Source: Symbiodinium microadriaticum
Taxonomy: Eukaryota; Sar; Dinophyceae; Suessiales; Symbiodiniaceae
Reading direction: 5' to 3'
DNA: 64,000 nt
Assembly (NCBI GenBank): GCA_001939145.1
Contig: LSRX01000052.1
Span: 550,200-614,199 of the forward strand
Under the pieces are notes generated by a model, which saw only the letters and a program-made list of their open reading frames with translations, was not told where the DNA came from and ran no database searches. Position 1 is the first letter of the stretch. The number at the start of each line of letters is the position of its first letter. Both the position numbers and the translations under genes were made by a program. Below are positions 28,337 through 39,014 of this stretch, piece by piece.

Positions 28337-28406
28337 GGTTGACGACCAGGAGAAGCTGAAGAACTCTTTGGCGACCCGTCGAAGCCAAGCAGCGGGAAAT
28401 GTCTGA
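28337..28406 (+). CDS. Terminal exon using a heptamer acceptor
   Basis: The TTTAGGG array (28215-28337) ends TTTAG|, followed by VDDQEKLKNSLATRRSQAAG and TGA. Charged helical segment. Confidence 0.4.
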
Positions 28407-28773
28407 ATAATTGTCTGAACACGGTAATCGCTAAACCCTAAACCCCATACAGGACTTATGGTAGAAGCCAGACAGTTGGAACATCATTCTCCTCATGCCC
28501 TTAAGGTAAAATATAGGGAAACCCACCACTAATCATCCTAGATCCATGTTCCAACCTGCTGGGGCTCACTATAACACTACATTTAAGCTGAATTGTAAAT
28601 GGCAGGGTTTAGGGTTTAGGGGTTTCCGGTTTAGGGCTCAGGGCTAAAGCTTAAGCCCCCTTCTAAAACTTGAAGCCCACTCCCCTAGCGAGAGGCATCG
28701 TCATCGACTAGTGTGTGAGCCGAAACTCTGAAGCCCAAAGCCCTAGACGCTCAACCCCGAAGCCGCCCTTAAN

Positions 28774-29021
28774 GGGGGGGCCTCTTCGGGTCACTTGCAT
28801 AACTGTCAGGGGGATCCAAAAATGGAAGATCCTTAAACTTGTCAGACATTAATTGTGATACAGGTTTCAAAGGGTCCAGGATCTTTTGAATAAGCCCTAA
28901 CTTCGAAACGCCCAAAGCTCTGTCGGGCTTGAATGTGGGAGGTGCGACGCGATCTTGGCCACCGAGACAATGAGTGACTCTGCCGGTGTAGTTGGAAGGC
29001 AAATTAAGAAGTGGGGTCAGG
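28774..29021 (-). CDS. Minus-strand exon, unknown product
   Basis: On the - strand a strong acceptor TTCTTCTTCACCCCACAG| precedes 29021. Reads LTPLLNLPSNYTGRVTHCL, GGQDRVAPPTFKPDRALGVS and LIQKILDPLKPVSQLMSDKF, reaching the single N at 28773. One of the most convincing repeat-free coding blocks. Not recognised. Confidence 0.55.
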
Positions 29022-29214
29022 CTGTGGGGTGAAGAAGAATAAGAAAAGCGCAAAACCAGTAAAAAAAACCCATGGTTTTTCGGAGGAAGATCCGGTGTTA
29101 AGAGGATTCGAGTTGTTTTTTTTTAGGCCCTATTGTAAGGCTTTGAGAGTGTTGGGGCTTTCGGGGTTCAGTGTGGGGCCGGGACTGTGGGGGTTGCCAC
29201 TGCCACGGTTTCAG

Positions 29215-29259
29215 ATAGCGCGTTTTGCTGCGGCCTGCGGATACTGCGGCTATGTATGA
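29215..29259 (+). CDS. Small terminal exon with CxxC
   Basis: Acceptor CCACGGTTTCAG|, IARFAAACGYCGYV, TGA. Divergent from the - strand block at 28774-29021. Confidence 0.35.
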   Translation: MARFAAACGYCGYV

Positions 29260-29647
29260 TCCAAAATAGAGAGCCTAAAACCGGCTCTTTACAAGGTTCT
29301 GCAGGGTTCTATGTAGGTTTCAAGTGTCATAGGTAACATATTCAGGTAGCTGTACTTGCAATTAAGTCCTCGGACAGCGTATGCGTAAGGGCTGAGACTG
29401 GGTGTTCCTTAGCAGTATGTTATTCTAGTTTTGATTTATAGAATGAGCCCAAGGGAGTATTGAGGTTGTTAGGCACGTTTTGGGTTAAAGGGGCTCCTAC
29501 ACCCCAACCCTAAACGCCTTATGGATTAGGGTTTAGGGTGTACCTGCAGCTGGGCTAAAGTGTCTAGACTGGTTTGACTCGGACGTAGATGTCAGGCTTC
29601 ATGGGTTGAAAACTGCGCCCGTACCCCGCTACGCTCCACGATGACAA

Positions 29648-29756
29648 ACTTAGAGGGTCCGAGCATCCAAATAGTAAGGTTTTAGGCCCGAAAATCCATG
29701 CTCTGATTGGTTTTGGGGAATTGAAACTCTACTATTGGGGTACTTGGACCCTTGGT
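29648..29756. mobile_element. TIR element family C, copy
   Basis: ACTTAGAGGGTCCGAGCATC .. GGGTACTTGGACCCTTGGT. Confidence 0.8.
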
Positions 29757-29867
29757 AAAAGCAATGTGAGACCGTCTGCGGGCACATGCAGCGATACAAC
29801 ATATATCCCTCCCACCACTCTAATTCCTAGCTAGGCCCTTAAGAAGCTACCTACTTTTTTTCTGCAG

Positions 29868-30290
29868 AGCCTCGGAATGCGGTTTTTTCGGCCCCACAAG
29901 CCTCCCAGCCGAGGAAGCGGCTCAGATTGCTGGCGCCTGGCGAGAAACCCCCTCATACTCCTTTCAGGGAGCCTCGCTATGAAGTGGAAAAGATAGTGCG
30001 TGCAGCGCCGGACATGCTGCGCGAGACAACAGTGATTTCGCGCATTCCTGTCACTCCTGCGGCTTACATCTGAGATTCGGACTCGGCAGAAGAGCCTGAG
30101 GGGCGTACAGCAGCTTCATGCTCTACGGGGTCACGGAGATGATCTGCTCCCTCGTCCGAGCGGGCGAGCTTCAGGAGTCGGTGACGGCAGCTTTAGTTTG
30201 GCAGAGGTTTACCCTCTCTTGTCTTGCTCTCGAATCGGGCACTTCGTCCCAAGACTCTGTCGAGCCCATAAGGGCTTTATGGGGACTATA
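29868..30290 (+). CDS. Coding block after a strong acceptor, frame uncertain
   Basis: Acceptor CTACTTTTTTTCTGCAG|. Frame 1 reads RKRLRLLAPGEKPPHTPFRE, EVEKIVRAAPDMLRETTVIS and meets TGA at 30071; in-frame DSDSAEEPEGRTAAS follows the stop. A second frame reads RQKSLRGVQQLHALRGHGDD and GSFSLAEVYPLLSCSRIGHF to about 30290. GC-rich and repeat-free. A nonsense or frameshift mutation, or an undetected splice, must lie near 30030-30075. Confidence 0.4.
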
Positions 30291-30292
30291 AT

Positions 30293-30857
30293 GGGGCTCC
30301 TGTTTAAGGGTATTATATATGGGGCTCTTTAGTAGGGCTTCCGCCGTAAAGGGATCATAAACCCCAAACCCTAAACCCTACATCCCGAACCCCAACGGAC
30401 GGCCACCCCAGAAGCTGCAAGAGCCATGCCAAGGAGGCTCGAAAGGCTGGAGGCGATCATGGAGGCCAGGGTGTCCCAAGAGAACCCAAATAGAGGCCTA
30501 CAAGAGCAGTTGAACAACATAGGTCCGTTTTGGGGAAGAGAGTGTGTAAATGCAGGGCTCCAGAACACCATAATTGTCAGATCCTTGTGGTTAGGTTGTC
30601 TCTCAGGTCCTTACCAAAAGCTTTTAACACTGGAATCCAATAACCCATTGTTTGCAGAGATAGAACCTATCATTGCTGCTGCTAGGGTGTGGGGCTTGGG
30701 GCAATAGGCATAGCCTAGACCACAAAAACGTACACTTAAACAACCCCGAAATCCCCAACACCTGAAGTCAACTTAAACCCCCTGATGCAAAGCCTACAGA
30801 GTCCTTCTTCGAACTCTTGTAGGGCGCTGGTAGAGCATACACTAGCCTTCTTCGAGC
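30293..30857. other. Ambiguous exon-like stretch
   Basis: 30413-30510 reads ARAMPRRLERLEAIMEAR, a plausible helix, but the boundaries and strand are uncertain. The rest lacks arrays and recognised elements. Confidence 0.3.
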
Positions 30858-31251
30858 TTGACCTGGTTTGGACGGGGTGAAGGGCTCATGCGCAGTTATG
30901 AACATCGCGCGGCGGCCGCCGGTGACTGTGCAATGCCAAACTGCGAGGGGATGCTGCAACATCGACAGCACGAGGAAGTTGATGATGCAGTCGGGATGCC
31001 GCAACATCGACAGCAGGCAAGCGAGGCTTTGAGGCTCCAGCTGTCTGAGCTTAACGAGACAGAACCCCGGAGTTCAGCTGGCTCAGATAGCTACTACGGC
31101 GCTGCAGGACTCCTCAACACCTCTCTCTCTCTCTCTGACCTTACGTCTTTCGCACATATATGAAGCAGCTGGAGGACTCGCCTTCATCGCCATAGATGCT
31201 AGCAGCGGAAGTCGCCACGTCGCCTGCTGGGAGAGCGACGACAAGCAGTGA
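30858..31251 (+). CDS. Exon-like blocks, Gln/His-rich then terminal exon
   Basis: 30858-31163 reads AGDCAMPNCEGMLQHRQHEE and QQASEALRLQLSELNETEP; 31165-31251 in another frame reads AGGLAFIAIDASSGSRHVAC and ends TGA. A CT microsatellite lies at 31120-31138. Just downstream MFTFNWAILLFVACTYACGP (31263 on) looks like a signal peptide in yet another frame. Gene structure unresolved. Confidence 0.35.
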
Positions 31252-31382
31252 CTGCCAGGCAGATGTTCACCTTCAACTGGGCTATTCTACTGTTCGTGGC
31301 CTGTACTTATGCCTGCGGCCCGGCTTTGGAGAGAACTGTGCAGAAAAATCGTGACTCTAAATTGAGGCTGCAGGGTTAAGGG

Positions 31383-31462
31383 GTTTAGTGTTACCCTCGA
31401 CCCCTAAACCCCAAACCCCTAGACCCTAAACCCCTAAACCCTGAACCCTAAACCCTGAGATG
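31383..31462. repeat. Telomere-like tract with strand switch
   Basis: GGGGTTTAGTG changes to CCCCTAAACC at about 31395, a head-to-head change of heptamer sense. Confidence 0.8.
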
Positions 31463-31553
31463 TTCTCGACCGCAGAGCCGTAATTACATGTGAAGCAGGA
31501 AACCCCAAACACCGAAAGGAGGCCCAAACCTCCCAAACCCAAAACCCGAAACC

Positions 31554-31648
31554 TACCTAGACCTTTAAGAACCCACCTTTTGGGGTTCCCTATTTAATGA
31601 TTTCCCTATATAAGTCCTTAGAAAGGTAGGTTCTTTGGGGTCACCTAG
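31554..31648. mobile_element. TIR element family F, copy
   Basis: TACCTAGACCTTTAAGAACC .. GGTAGGTTCTTTGGGGTCACCTA. Confidence 0.8.
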
Positions 31649-31822
31649 AAATCCCGGGCCTGTAAACTTAAAGCCCTAAGCCCATTGGCCCAACAACCCC
31701 CACACCCTAAACCCCCAGAACCCTCAACCCATTAGCCCTAAACCTTGAGCCCCAAAACCCTGAACCCGAGGTTAGGCAACTTCGCAAATCGCAAAGATGT
31801 GAGTACTTCGCCATGGTCCTCC

Positions 31823-31935
31823 CAAATGGGTAGTTCTCTAAATTAGGCTCCTTTTTCGAGTCATTTTAGTCAGGATGCCGTACTAAATTTATTTGGGATC
31901 TAAACAGGGACTCTAATTTAAAGAACTACCCAAAT
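31823..31935. mobile_element. TIR element family R, copy
   Basis: AAATGGGTAGTTCTCTAAAT at the left, TTTAAAGAACTACCCAAAT at the right; core GATGCCGTACTAAATTTATTT. Confidence 0.8.
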
Positions 31936-32438
31936 AGTTCAGATATACCTGTTGAGCTGGAATTTGGATTAGGGTTTAGGGCTCAGGGGTTTAAGCTAAA
32001 GATGCCTCAGCATATCTAGTAGTCTGTTTTAAGGCCCCAAACCCTAAAACCTGCAGTGAAACTCTGCAGCGTCCCTTCTCCCATCAGTAAGGAAACAGCA
32101 AGCATCGCAGGTGAGGCAGTTGGCACTGCAACGCCAGAATTGCTGGCCTTTGTGGGAAGACGAACAGGCCGCAATGGGTTTGAGGATGTGGAAGTTTGGG
32201 GTTGTAGGGTTTAGTCCTGCCCTAAGCCCTAAACCGTAAGCCTAAACCGTTTAATGTTTCGGGTGTGGCTTGGGGCCTTACTAGTTTGAAGTGTGTTCTG
32301 TGAGAGTTGCCACGAGATCGTTGCAGCTGGTCTTGGCGAAGTTGTTACTCGTTTCGCAAACTGTGCTTTGCGGTGAATTTTTGTAAGTCTACAGGTGCTA
32401 TCATCAAACCCTGTGAAAGCATGAAATTTGAAAACAGT

Positions 32439-32625
32439 GTAGCTCTCTAAACTCGGATCCCGTTTTAGGTCCCCGATAAAGTACGACACCCCTAGAAACA
32501 AAGGACCTTAAATGGGGCCCGAAAACCATATAGAACCCTTATAGTATCCTTATAGAAACTTTTATAGATCACTTTAAAGATGAGTTTAAGGAACCCTAAA
32601 AGGGAACCTAATTTAGAGAACTACC
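32439..32625. mobile_element. Long family R element
   Basis: GTAGCTCTCTAAACTCGG .. CCTAATTTAGAGAACTACC, 187 bp, with extra TTATAGAA/CCTTATAG repeats in the right half. Confidence 0.65.
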
Positions 32626-32884
32626 GTTATATAATTAACCCAGATGGAACAGTCTTCGGGGCTGTTTCCCTGGAAAATTCGCCCCAAAAAGCACCCTTCA
32701 ACCCGGAATTGTAAGAGCGAACATGGTGCCCGCGCCCATCAAAACAAGTCCATAATGCCCCCTTTGAAGGGGTATAACTTGCTGGTTCCGGGCTCAGGGT
32801 TGTGGGACTTACTGCTTAGCGGCTTAGCGTTTATAGCTTTATCGGTTTTTCGGAATCAAGCCATCTCCCAGAAGGGTCCTTGTA

Positions 32885-32923
32885 CCTAATATACATACAT
32901 ACATACATATATATATATATATA
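32885..32923. repeat. TACA/TA microsatellite at a gap edge
   Basis: (ATAC)n then (TA)n, running into the N gap. Confidence 0.95.
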
Positions 32924-33497
32924 NNNNNNNNNNNNNNNNNNNNNNNNNNNNNNNNNNNNNNNNNNNNNNNNNNNNNNNNNNNNNNNNNNNNNNNNNNNNN
33001 NNNNNNNNNNNNNNNNNNNNNNNNNNNNNNNNNNNNNNNNNNNNNNNNNNNNNNNNNNNNNNNNNNNNNNNNNNNNNNNNNNNNNNNNNNNNNNNNNNNN
33101 NNNNNNNNNNNNNNNNNNNNNNNNNNNNNNNNNNNNNNNNNNNNNNNNNNNNNNNNNNNNNNNNNNNNNNNNNNNNNNNNNNNNNNNNNNNNNNNNNNNN
33201 NNNNNNNNNNNNNNNNNNNNNNNNNNNNNNNNNNNNNNNNNNNNNNNNNNNNNNNNNNNNNNNNNNNNNNNNNNNNNNNNNNNNNNNNNNNNNNNNNNNN
33301 NNNNNNNNNNNNNNNNNNNNNNNNNNNNNNNNNNNNNNNNNNNNNNNNNNNNNNNNNNNNNNNNNNNNNNNNNNNNNNNNNNNNNNNNNNNNNNNNNNNN
33401 NNNNNNNNNNNNNNNNNNNNNNNNNNNNNNNNNNNNNNNNNNNNNNNNNNNNNNNNNNNNNNNNNNNNNNNNNNNNNNNNNNNNNNNNNNNNNNNNN
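32924..33497. other. Assembly gap (574 N)
   Basis: Unsequenced; begins inside a TA microsatellite. Confidence 1.
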
Positions 33498-33604
33498 TGT
33501 TTACAAGGATTAGAAGGGTATTCTACTAAAACGACCTAGGCTTCTGAATAAATGAAGCTGGTTTAGGGGCTTAGGGTGTTAAGGGTTTAGGGTGTTAAGT
33601 TGGT

Positions 33605-33910
33605 TTAAGTTGTATAATACCCCCGCTTGGACTTGGATGGTTTTCGGAGCAGGGGTCCCAAAGAGAGGGCCGGTTTGGTGATCAAGGCTTCGGAGAGGGA
33701 GTTCATTGCGAAGGGGGACAGAAAGCTGTCGCCCAAAGACCACAGCATATAAGGCTTTTGGGCCATCTTGAGCTCTAACACTGTGCAGCAGCGCTGGGGT
33801 TTAGGTTCGGGATTTGGGTTCCGAGGCTTAAATCCCTGTCGGAAGCTTGGGATGTTGCAGCGTCTGAGAAGAGTAGGTCTCCTTTGACAGCCTTTGGTGT
33901 TTTCGGTATC
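33605..33910 (-). CDS. Minus-strand terminal exon, unknown product
   Basis: After heptamer-like GTTTAGGGTGTGG (- strand) it reads DTENTKGCQRRPTLLRRCNI, VLELKMAQKPYMLWSLGDSF and ALITKPALSLGPLLRKPSKS, ending in TAA at 33605. Repeat-free, mixed polar/hydrophobic composition; a convincing coding block. Family not recognised. Confidence 0.5.
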   Translation of the reverse strand, partial: DTENTKGCQRRPTLLRRCNIPSFRQGFKPRNPNPEPKPQRCCTVLELKMAQKPYMLWSLGDSFLSPFAMNSLSEALITKPALSLGPLLRKPSKSKRGYYTT

Positions 33911-33983
33911 CCCAAGCCCCCACACCCTAAACCTAAACCCTTGAACCCTAAACCCCAAAATCCCTCATGCCTATAAAGCCCGT

Positions 33984-34322
33984 ATGAACGCCGGCAGGCG
34001 CCTGACCCGGAGCGCGGTAAGAGCCTTTACGTCGACGAGGCATTGCGGACTCATTCGCATGCTTGGGTATATAGCGTTAAGCCTTCTCGAGATAGTGATA
34101 TACCCAGACCTTCTAATATCCTAAAAAAAGGGATATACGTTCAATCATAATCGGGATTTTATTATGATATGAGGTATCTTCCTTGCTTAAAGGATATTGG
34201 AAGGTCTGGCTATGACACTTGTCTGATTCGAAAAGGTTAACCTAAGTTCCAGCAGAAACATGGATGATAAGTACTACAAAGACAGCTTTCATCTTATTCA
34301 ATACATGCTGTACTCTTCACAG
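33984..34322 (+). CDS. Two-exon model with Q-element intron
   Basis: Exon 1 starts with ATG: MNAGRRLTRSAVRAFTSTRH, then GYIALSLLEI|GTGATA, 111 nt, phase 0. It looks like a basic presequence followed by a hydrophobic stretch. Intron 34095-34235. Exon 2 from 34236: VNLSSRNMDDKYYKDSFHLI, TGA at 34320. A second frame is open from about 34320 to 34506 (FKNLAINPDIALQHPQP). Not recognised. Confidence 0.45.
34105..34208. mobile_element. TIR element family Q inside an intron
   Basis: CAGACCTTCTAATATCCT / AGGATATTGGAAGGTCTG inverted, 104 bp; AAGGGATATACG and TATGATATGAGGTATC in the core. Confidence 0.85.
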
Positions 34323-34640
34323 TCTCCTTGACCTCCGGACTGCACCCCATCAGACGCCCTACAGTACACCGCGTACCCAGCTTTTTAAAAATCTTGCTAT
34401 AAATCCCGATATAGCGCTACAGCACCCTCAGCCCCACTGTAGGGCTGTTGATTTCGAAGATACCAGGACAGCAGGCGAACCTTTCAACTCCTCGGAGATT
34501 CTGTGAACTGCGACTGCTCCCACCCCGTCCGGCGAAGTTCCTGGACGCTGGCTAGACAGGCCCCGTAGCCACGGCACCTCAGAAGGAAGCCATTGGGGAC
34601 CGGCGCCGTTCGGTCCCCTAGACCCTAAACCTTTAGGCGT

Positions 34641-34667
34641 TACCCTAAGGGTCCATGCACCGAAATA

Positions 34668-34702
<35 letters not shown>

Positions 34703-34772
34703 CCTTAAAGTAGTCCCTATATAGGTACATTGGGGCCAAAGTATGTACTATTTGGGTACATGGACCCTTAGG
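34641..34772. mobile_element. Family B element with (TA)n expansion
   Basis: TACCCTAAGGGTCCATGCAC .. GGGTACATGGACCCTTAGG. The core word GTATATAC has expanded to about 32 nt of (TA)n at 34668-34699. Confidence 0.9.
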
Positions 34773-35286
34773 CTTCAGGGGTTTAGGGTTTAGGGGACCC
34801 TACAGGGCGGCTCCCTATCATATCCGTACCTCGAACGCGAAGCGGCATGCTCGTGACCGCAGGAGGCACTGAGGTTTAGGACTTTGACCTTAAGGTTTTA
34901 GAACCCTCGATCCTAGGGTTGCTATAGCGGTAGTATATGCGTATTAACATGCTGCTTTAGACCGGGTCACCGGGTACTATGGGGGGTCATTAGAATGGGT
35001 TGCGATGGGGTTCAGCATTTTATTAGGTTTTCATATTATAAGCTGTTAGAGGGTGTCATGAGGGGTTTGTAGAGGCCTGAAAGTGGATCTGGAAGGGTGG
35101 AGGGTTTGGGGTTTCAGGGTGTTTCGCCTGACCCCCAAAACCCGAACCCCCCTACACCCTCAACCCCAAATCCTTCGAATTCTGCGCTGACCTTGGGGCC
35201 TTTACTGCAAAGGCACCCGAAACCCTAAACCCTTACCTATGAAGGGGTTTAGGGTTTAGGGTAAACCCTTAACTTGTTGTCCTCTG

Positions 35287-35446
35287 AGTAGCTGAATGAG
35301 TACACTTTAATTTTTTTGGGATAAATATATGATCCCTTATAGAATAGAACTGAAAGTGTACACTTGTTTGTGCTGATGAACCCTAAACCCTAAACCCTAG
35401 GGGCCCTCACGTGTACACGTTTTTGTGCTTATGAACTCAGCAACTA
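35287..35446. mobile_element. Family J element with telomere-like insert
   Basis: Begins GTAGCTGAATGAGTACACTT and ends ATGAACTCAGCAACTAAG. A 30-nt insert (35381-35410, three CCCTAAA units plus GGGGCCCTCAC) is bracketed by 25-nt duplicates (35356 and 35411, three mismatches). An uninterrupted copy is at 39450. Confidence 0.8.
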
Positions 35447-35746
35447 AGTCCTTCTTCAATCACTCGCCCCCCTCCCGCCTTTGAATCCACCTCTGAGCCT
35501 CCCAAAGGCTCTGATCGTAACCCTTACCTAGGACCTTTATTCCCTTTGTTTGGTTCAGGTTCCCTTACAAAGTCCTTTAAACCAAAAAGGGCACCCTTTC
35601 TATTACTAGGTTTCTCTTGGGTCTAGTTACAGTACTTCACCACCCTTTATTTTTTGTTGAAAACCCGTGCAGACATGTATGGAAACTACATTAATGCATG
35701 TTAATGCCCTAAATTTATTCGGAATGATATTTTTCTACATGTACAG

Positions 35747-35814
35747 GGGCCACCGCCGAATCATCCGACGATCCGGACCGCCGCCTGCGGTGTGCTGGTG
35801 CCGTGCCATGCAAG
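35747..35814 (+). CDS. Internal exon
   Basis: Acceptor TTTTTCTACATGTACAG|, ATAESSDDPDRRLRCAGAVP, donor TGCAAG|GTAAGG. Both splice signals are good. Unknown function. Confidence 0.5.
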
Positions 35815-36478
35815 GTAAGGAGCTGGTTTATCGGGTTTAGGGTTTGGGGTTGAGGGTTTGAAGTTGATGGTTTATAGGATTTAGGATTCAGGGTTTAACT
35901 CCAGGAAATGGTAGGTTAGCTTTAGGGTTTAAGGTTGCAGGTACAGATGATCCAGGGGTGTAGCTTCAATGCTGTATGGTTCCGGGCTTGAGAGAGGGCT
36001 TGGGATCCAAGTGCAGATTGGGGTTCAGTTTAGGGGGTACGGTTGAGCGGTTTAGGGTTTAGGGTGTTCGGGGGTTAGGATGTAGGGGTGTAGGGTGTAG
36101 GAGTATATTTTGGGGTTGGGGTCTCAGGCGCAGGTAGTGACCCCTGAAGAGTAGAAACGGTGCACATGGTCAAGCATGCCCGATGTGGTACTTGTGTCGT
36201 TTGAATGTCTTGTGCTGGCTAGGATCCATGTAATAGCCACTCGCTACCACCCAGGTGTAGCCTAAAGTACGACAAATTCATGGTCGTGAGACCCAACAGT
36301 ATGTAGCTAAGTATATATCTGTATACATGGAACCTTCAGGAATGGCATAATTAAGTTTATCCCTAAACCCTAAACCCTTGTCTCCACTAGCAGACAGTGT
36401 TTTTGAAGCTTTGAGTTAAATTTCCAAGGCTCGGAGATGGTGTTGAGGGTCACGTCTCGGGGTTTAGGGTTTAGGGTT
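35815..36478. other. Intronic or intergenic, degenerate heptamers
   Basis: TTTAGGG-like words at 35835-36110; a weak ORF near 36155-36200 (TVHMVKHARCGTCVV). No recognised element. Confidence 0.35.
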
Positions 36479-36648
36479 TACCTGGACCCTGAAAGAAACC
36501 CTACCGTTTTGTAAGGACTTACTTATATGTATATATATTTTTTCTATAGAGAGAGAGAGAGAGAGAGAGGAGAGAGCGAGAGAAATCATAAGAAGGAACC
36601 CTAAAAAGGCTTTTCTAAGGGCTTATACAGAGAAGTCAGGTCCAGGTA
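36479..36648. mobile_element. Family F element with GA/TA expansion
   Basis: TACCTGGACCCTGAAAGAAA .. GAAGTCAGGTCCAGGTA. The core carries (TA)n and a (GA)n tract at about 36549-36592, enlarging it to 170 bp. Confidence 0.8.
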
Positions 36649-36715
36649 GGGTAAAGGGTCTAGGGTCGACTGTGACGGAGAAATCCCGATGGCACCCAGA
36701 CGAGGGAGGCTCTAT

Positions 36716-36830
36716 CTTAAGGACGACTTGAACCCTAAAAGGTTTTAGGGTTCATATACCATATAGGGATTCATAGTATAAGTATAAGGGTATAGGGCCC
36801 TTACTGTTAAGGGTCATTTCGCCCTTAAGG
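36716..36830. mobile_element. TIR element family I, copy
   Basis: TCTTAAGGACGACTTGAACC .. GGGTCATTTCGCCCTTAAGG. Confidence 0.85.
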
Positions 36831-37012
36831 CATGTCGGGCATAGGGGACGCCTGTTGAGGCTGTAACGGCCTCGCATAGACCCACAGGTTAGTAAACATA
36901 TATCTCGGGATCCAACGTGCTGATTGAAACAGCTACGCAGCCAAACAAGGGGTGCCCTAAATCTCCAACCCTGTAACCTAGATCCTCAACCCAACCCTAA
37001 ACCCCAAAGCAA

Positions 37013-37121
37013 AACCCTAAGCCCTAAACCCAAGCATAAACAACCTTAAACAAAAATCCTGCTTCGACACCCCAAGGATGAGGCTTCAGCTCGCCCAAAA
37101 GAAACTAGACAAACAAGAGTA
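37013..37121 (+). CDS. Short terminal exon candidate
   Basis: Reads CFDTPRMRLQLAQKKLDKQE to TAG. The 5' limit is inside heptamer-like DNA and uncertain. Confidence 0.3.
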
Positions 37122-37420
37122 GGCCTACTTCCTGCAAGTACAGGTTCCTGTGTTTGAAAGGGTTTAGAGCTTAGGGTGTAGGGTTCAGGAAAGATTCCTG
37201 AGTTTGCTACTTGTATCTGGTTCTATGGGCCTCAGCCGTATGAATTTTTACAAGGGCATGAGCATCATCACGAGCATTATGACGGCGGGTAGTTTCCGCC
37301 ACTAACTGCTGCAGCTATCAAGCCAATAAACATGTCGGCGATGGTTTTGACCATACATCCTAAACTAAACCCTTGACCCTTAGCTCCCTGAGCATTCCAA
37401 TCATTCCATCCTAGGTTCAG

Positions 37421-37513
37421 CTGGCATTGGACGATGCTGTTAAGTACGAAATGGCAAGCGACACTCTCGTGCGTGAAAGCATCGCCGCTTTGCAGAAGAG
37501 CTCGATGTTATGA
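37421..37513 (+). CDS. Terminal exon
   Basis: Acceptor TTCCATCCTAGGTTCAG|, ALDDAVKYEMASDTLVRESI, then AALQKSSML and TGA. Phase 0; could follow the exon at 35747-35814, which also ends phase 0. Confidence 0.5.
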   Translation: MALDDAVKYEMASDTLVRESIAALQKSSML

Positions 37514-37731
37514 TTCTTATGTCTTCGGGGCTCTAATGCCACACTGAAAGTATTCAATACATTCCTTGTTATGGCCAGAGTATGTATATATATATATGTA
37601 TATATATGTATATATATATAGAGTGTGTCCCAGTACCGTAATATCAGCTCGAAGCCCGGGGTCTAGAGAGCTTCCAAGGGCTTGCAAGCGCTCAGAGCCG
37701 TCATCACTTGCCCCTCAAGCCAACACAACCG

Positions 37732-37841
37732 ACCCTAAACCCTAAAACCCTAAAACCCTAAAAACCTAAAGCCCGGAACCCTAAAACCCTAAAGCCCTAA
37801 AACCCTCAACCCTAAACCCTAAAACCCTAAAGCCCTAAAGC
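37732..37841. repeat. Telomere-like array (CCCTAAAA variants)
   Basis: About 14 CCCTAAA/CCCTAAAA units, ending at a single N (37842). A TA microsatellite lies at 37584-37622. Confidence 0.92.
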
Positions 37842-37914
37842 NAGGAAGCATAACTATTCGGGGAGCTGGAGTCCTTAATTATAGACAAATTAGCAATCCT
37901 TAAACCTCAAGCCC

Positions 37915-38009
37915 TACCTGGACCCCAAAGAACCTGCTTTTTTAGGGTTCCTTGTCATGATTTCTTTAAAATAAGTCCTTAAGAAGGCAGTTTTTTCAGG
38001 GTCCAGGTA
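37915..38009. mobile_element. TIR element family F, copy
   Basis: TACCTGGACCCCAAAGAACC .. CAGTTTTTTCAGGGTCCAGGTA; core in inverted orientation relative to 24341. Confidence 0.87.
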
Positions 38010-38209
38010 AACCCTAAACCGAAATCCGAAAGCCGTGACAAGATAGAGCACTCTGATAATTACAATGGTACTCACAAACCCAAAAACTCAACCCTTAGAC
38101 CGTAAAACTCTACATTCAAGAGCCCGGAAACCCGAAACCCAAGACCCCCCAAGCCCCGAAAGCCCATCCCTGCCAACAATAGTCGACTCAACTTTTTTCC
38201 TAACTGTAC

Positions 38210-38680
38210 CAAAATCCCTAAACCCCAAACCCTAAACCCTACACCCTGAACCCAGAATAAACCCTACACCCTGAACCCAGAACGCTGAACCCCAAACCCT
38301 GTACCCCAAAACCTAAACCCTAAGCCTGGAATTCTGAACGCTCAACCCTAAACCTTGAAAAAAGCCCAAACCCCAAACCCTAAACCTTAAACCCTAAACC
38401 CTAAACCTTAAAACCTAAACCCTAAGCCTGGAACCCCAAACCCTAAACCCTGTACCCCAAAACCTAAACCCTAAGCCTGGAATTCTGAACGCTCAACCCT
38501 AAACCTTGAAAAACCTTAAACCCTAAACCCTAAACCTTAAAACCTAAACCCTAAGCCTGGAATTCTGAACGCTCAACCCTAAACCTTGAAAAAAGCCCAA
38601 ACCCCAAACCCTAAACCTTAAACCCCAAACCCTAAAGCTTAAACCCTAAGCCTTGAACCCTAAACCCTAAACCCTATCTG
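38210..38680. repeat. Telomere-like array with 40-bp higher-order repeat
   Basis: A 40-bp word starting TAAGCCTGGAATTCTGAACG occurs at 38321, 38472 and 38552 within CCCTAAA-type DNA, with flanking words also shared, so segments of the array were re-duplicated. Confidence 0.9.
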
Positions 38681-38682
38681 AG

Positions 38683-38768
38683 GTCGAGGCCTTGGAGCAA
38701 CTTCCGCCACTTCCGCCTGTGGAGGATGACGCGGAGTCCTCGCCGAAAGCCAAAGGCATCCGCTTGGG
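38683..38768 (+). CDS. Internal exon, acidic Pro-rich
   Basis: The array ends CCCTATCTGAG|, then VEALEQLPPLPPVEDDAESS, PKAKGIRL and donor GG|GTTTAC. Third positions are GC-rich. Unknown function. Confidence 0.5.
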
Positions 38769-39014
38769 GTTTACTTTAGGGGTTTAGGGTTAATGGTTTT
38801 TGGGTTTTTAACCCACAAGAACGTACTTTTTTGCAGGGTCCCTATAATTCACATTGCCACATTAGGGTTTATAAAAAGAACCTACAGAAAAATGGGTTTT
38901 GGTAGGTTAAGGTAGGGTGTAAAAGATCTTATTATTTAGGGTTTAGGGTTGGAGGGCCTGGTGTAGAGTTTAGGGGTTTAGGGTTTAGTATTCTCACAAG
39001 AAGGTATTTCAAGG

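Noticed and set aside
29011..29259. Full + strand ORF of 82 codons
   Set aside because: Its first part overlaps the - strand exon and its acceptor; only the last 14 codons after CCACGGTTTCAG were kept.
32880..33539. ORF across the 33 kb gap
   Set aside because: Almost entirely N, with a TA microsatellite start.
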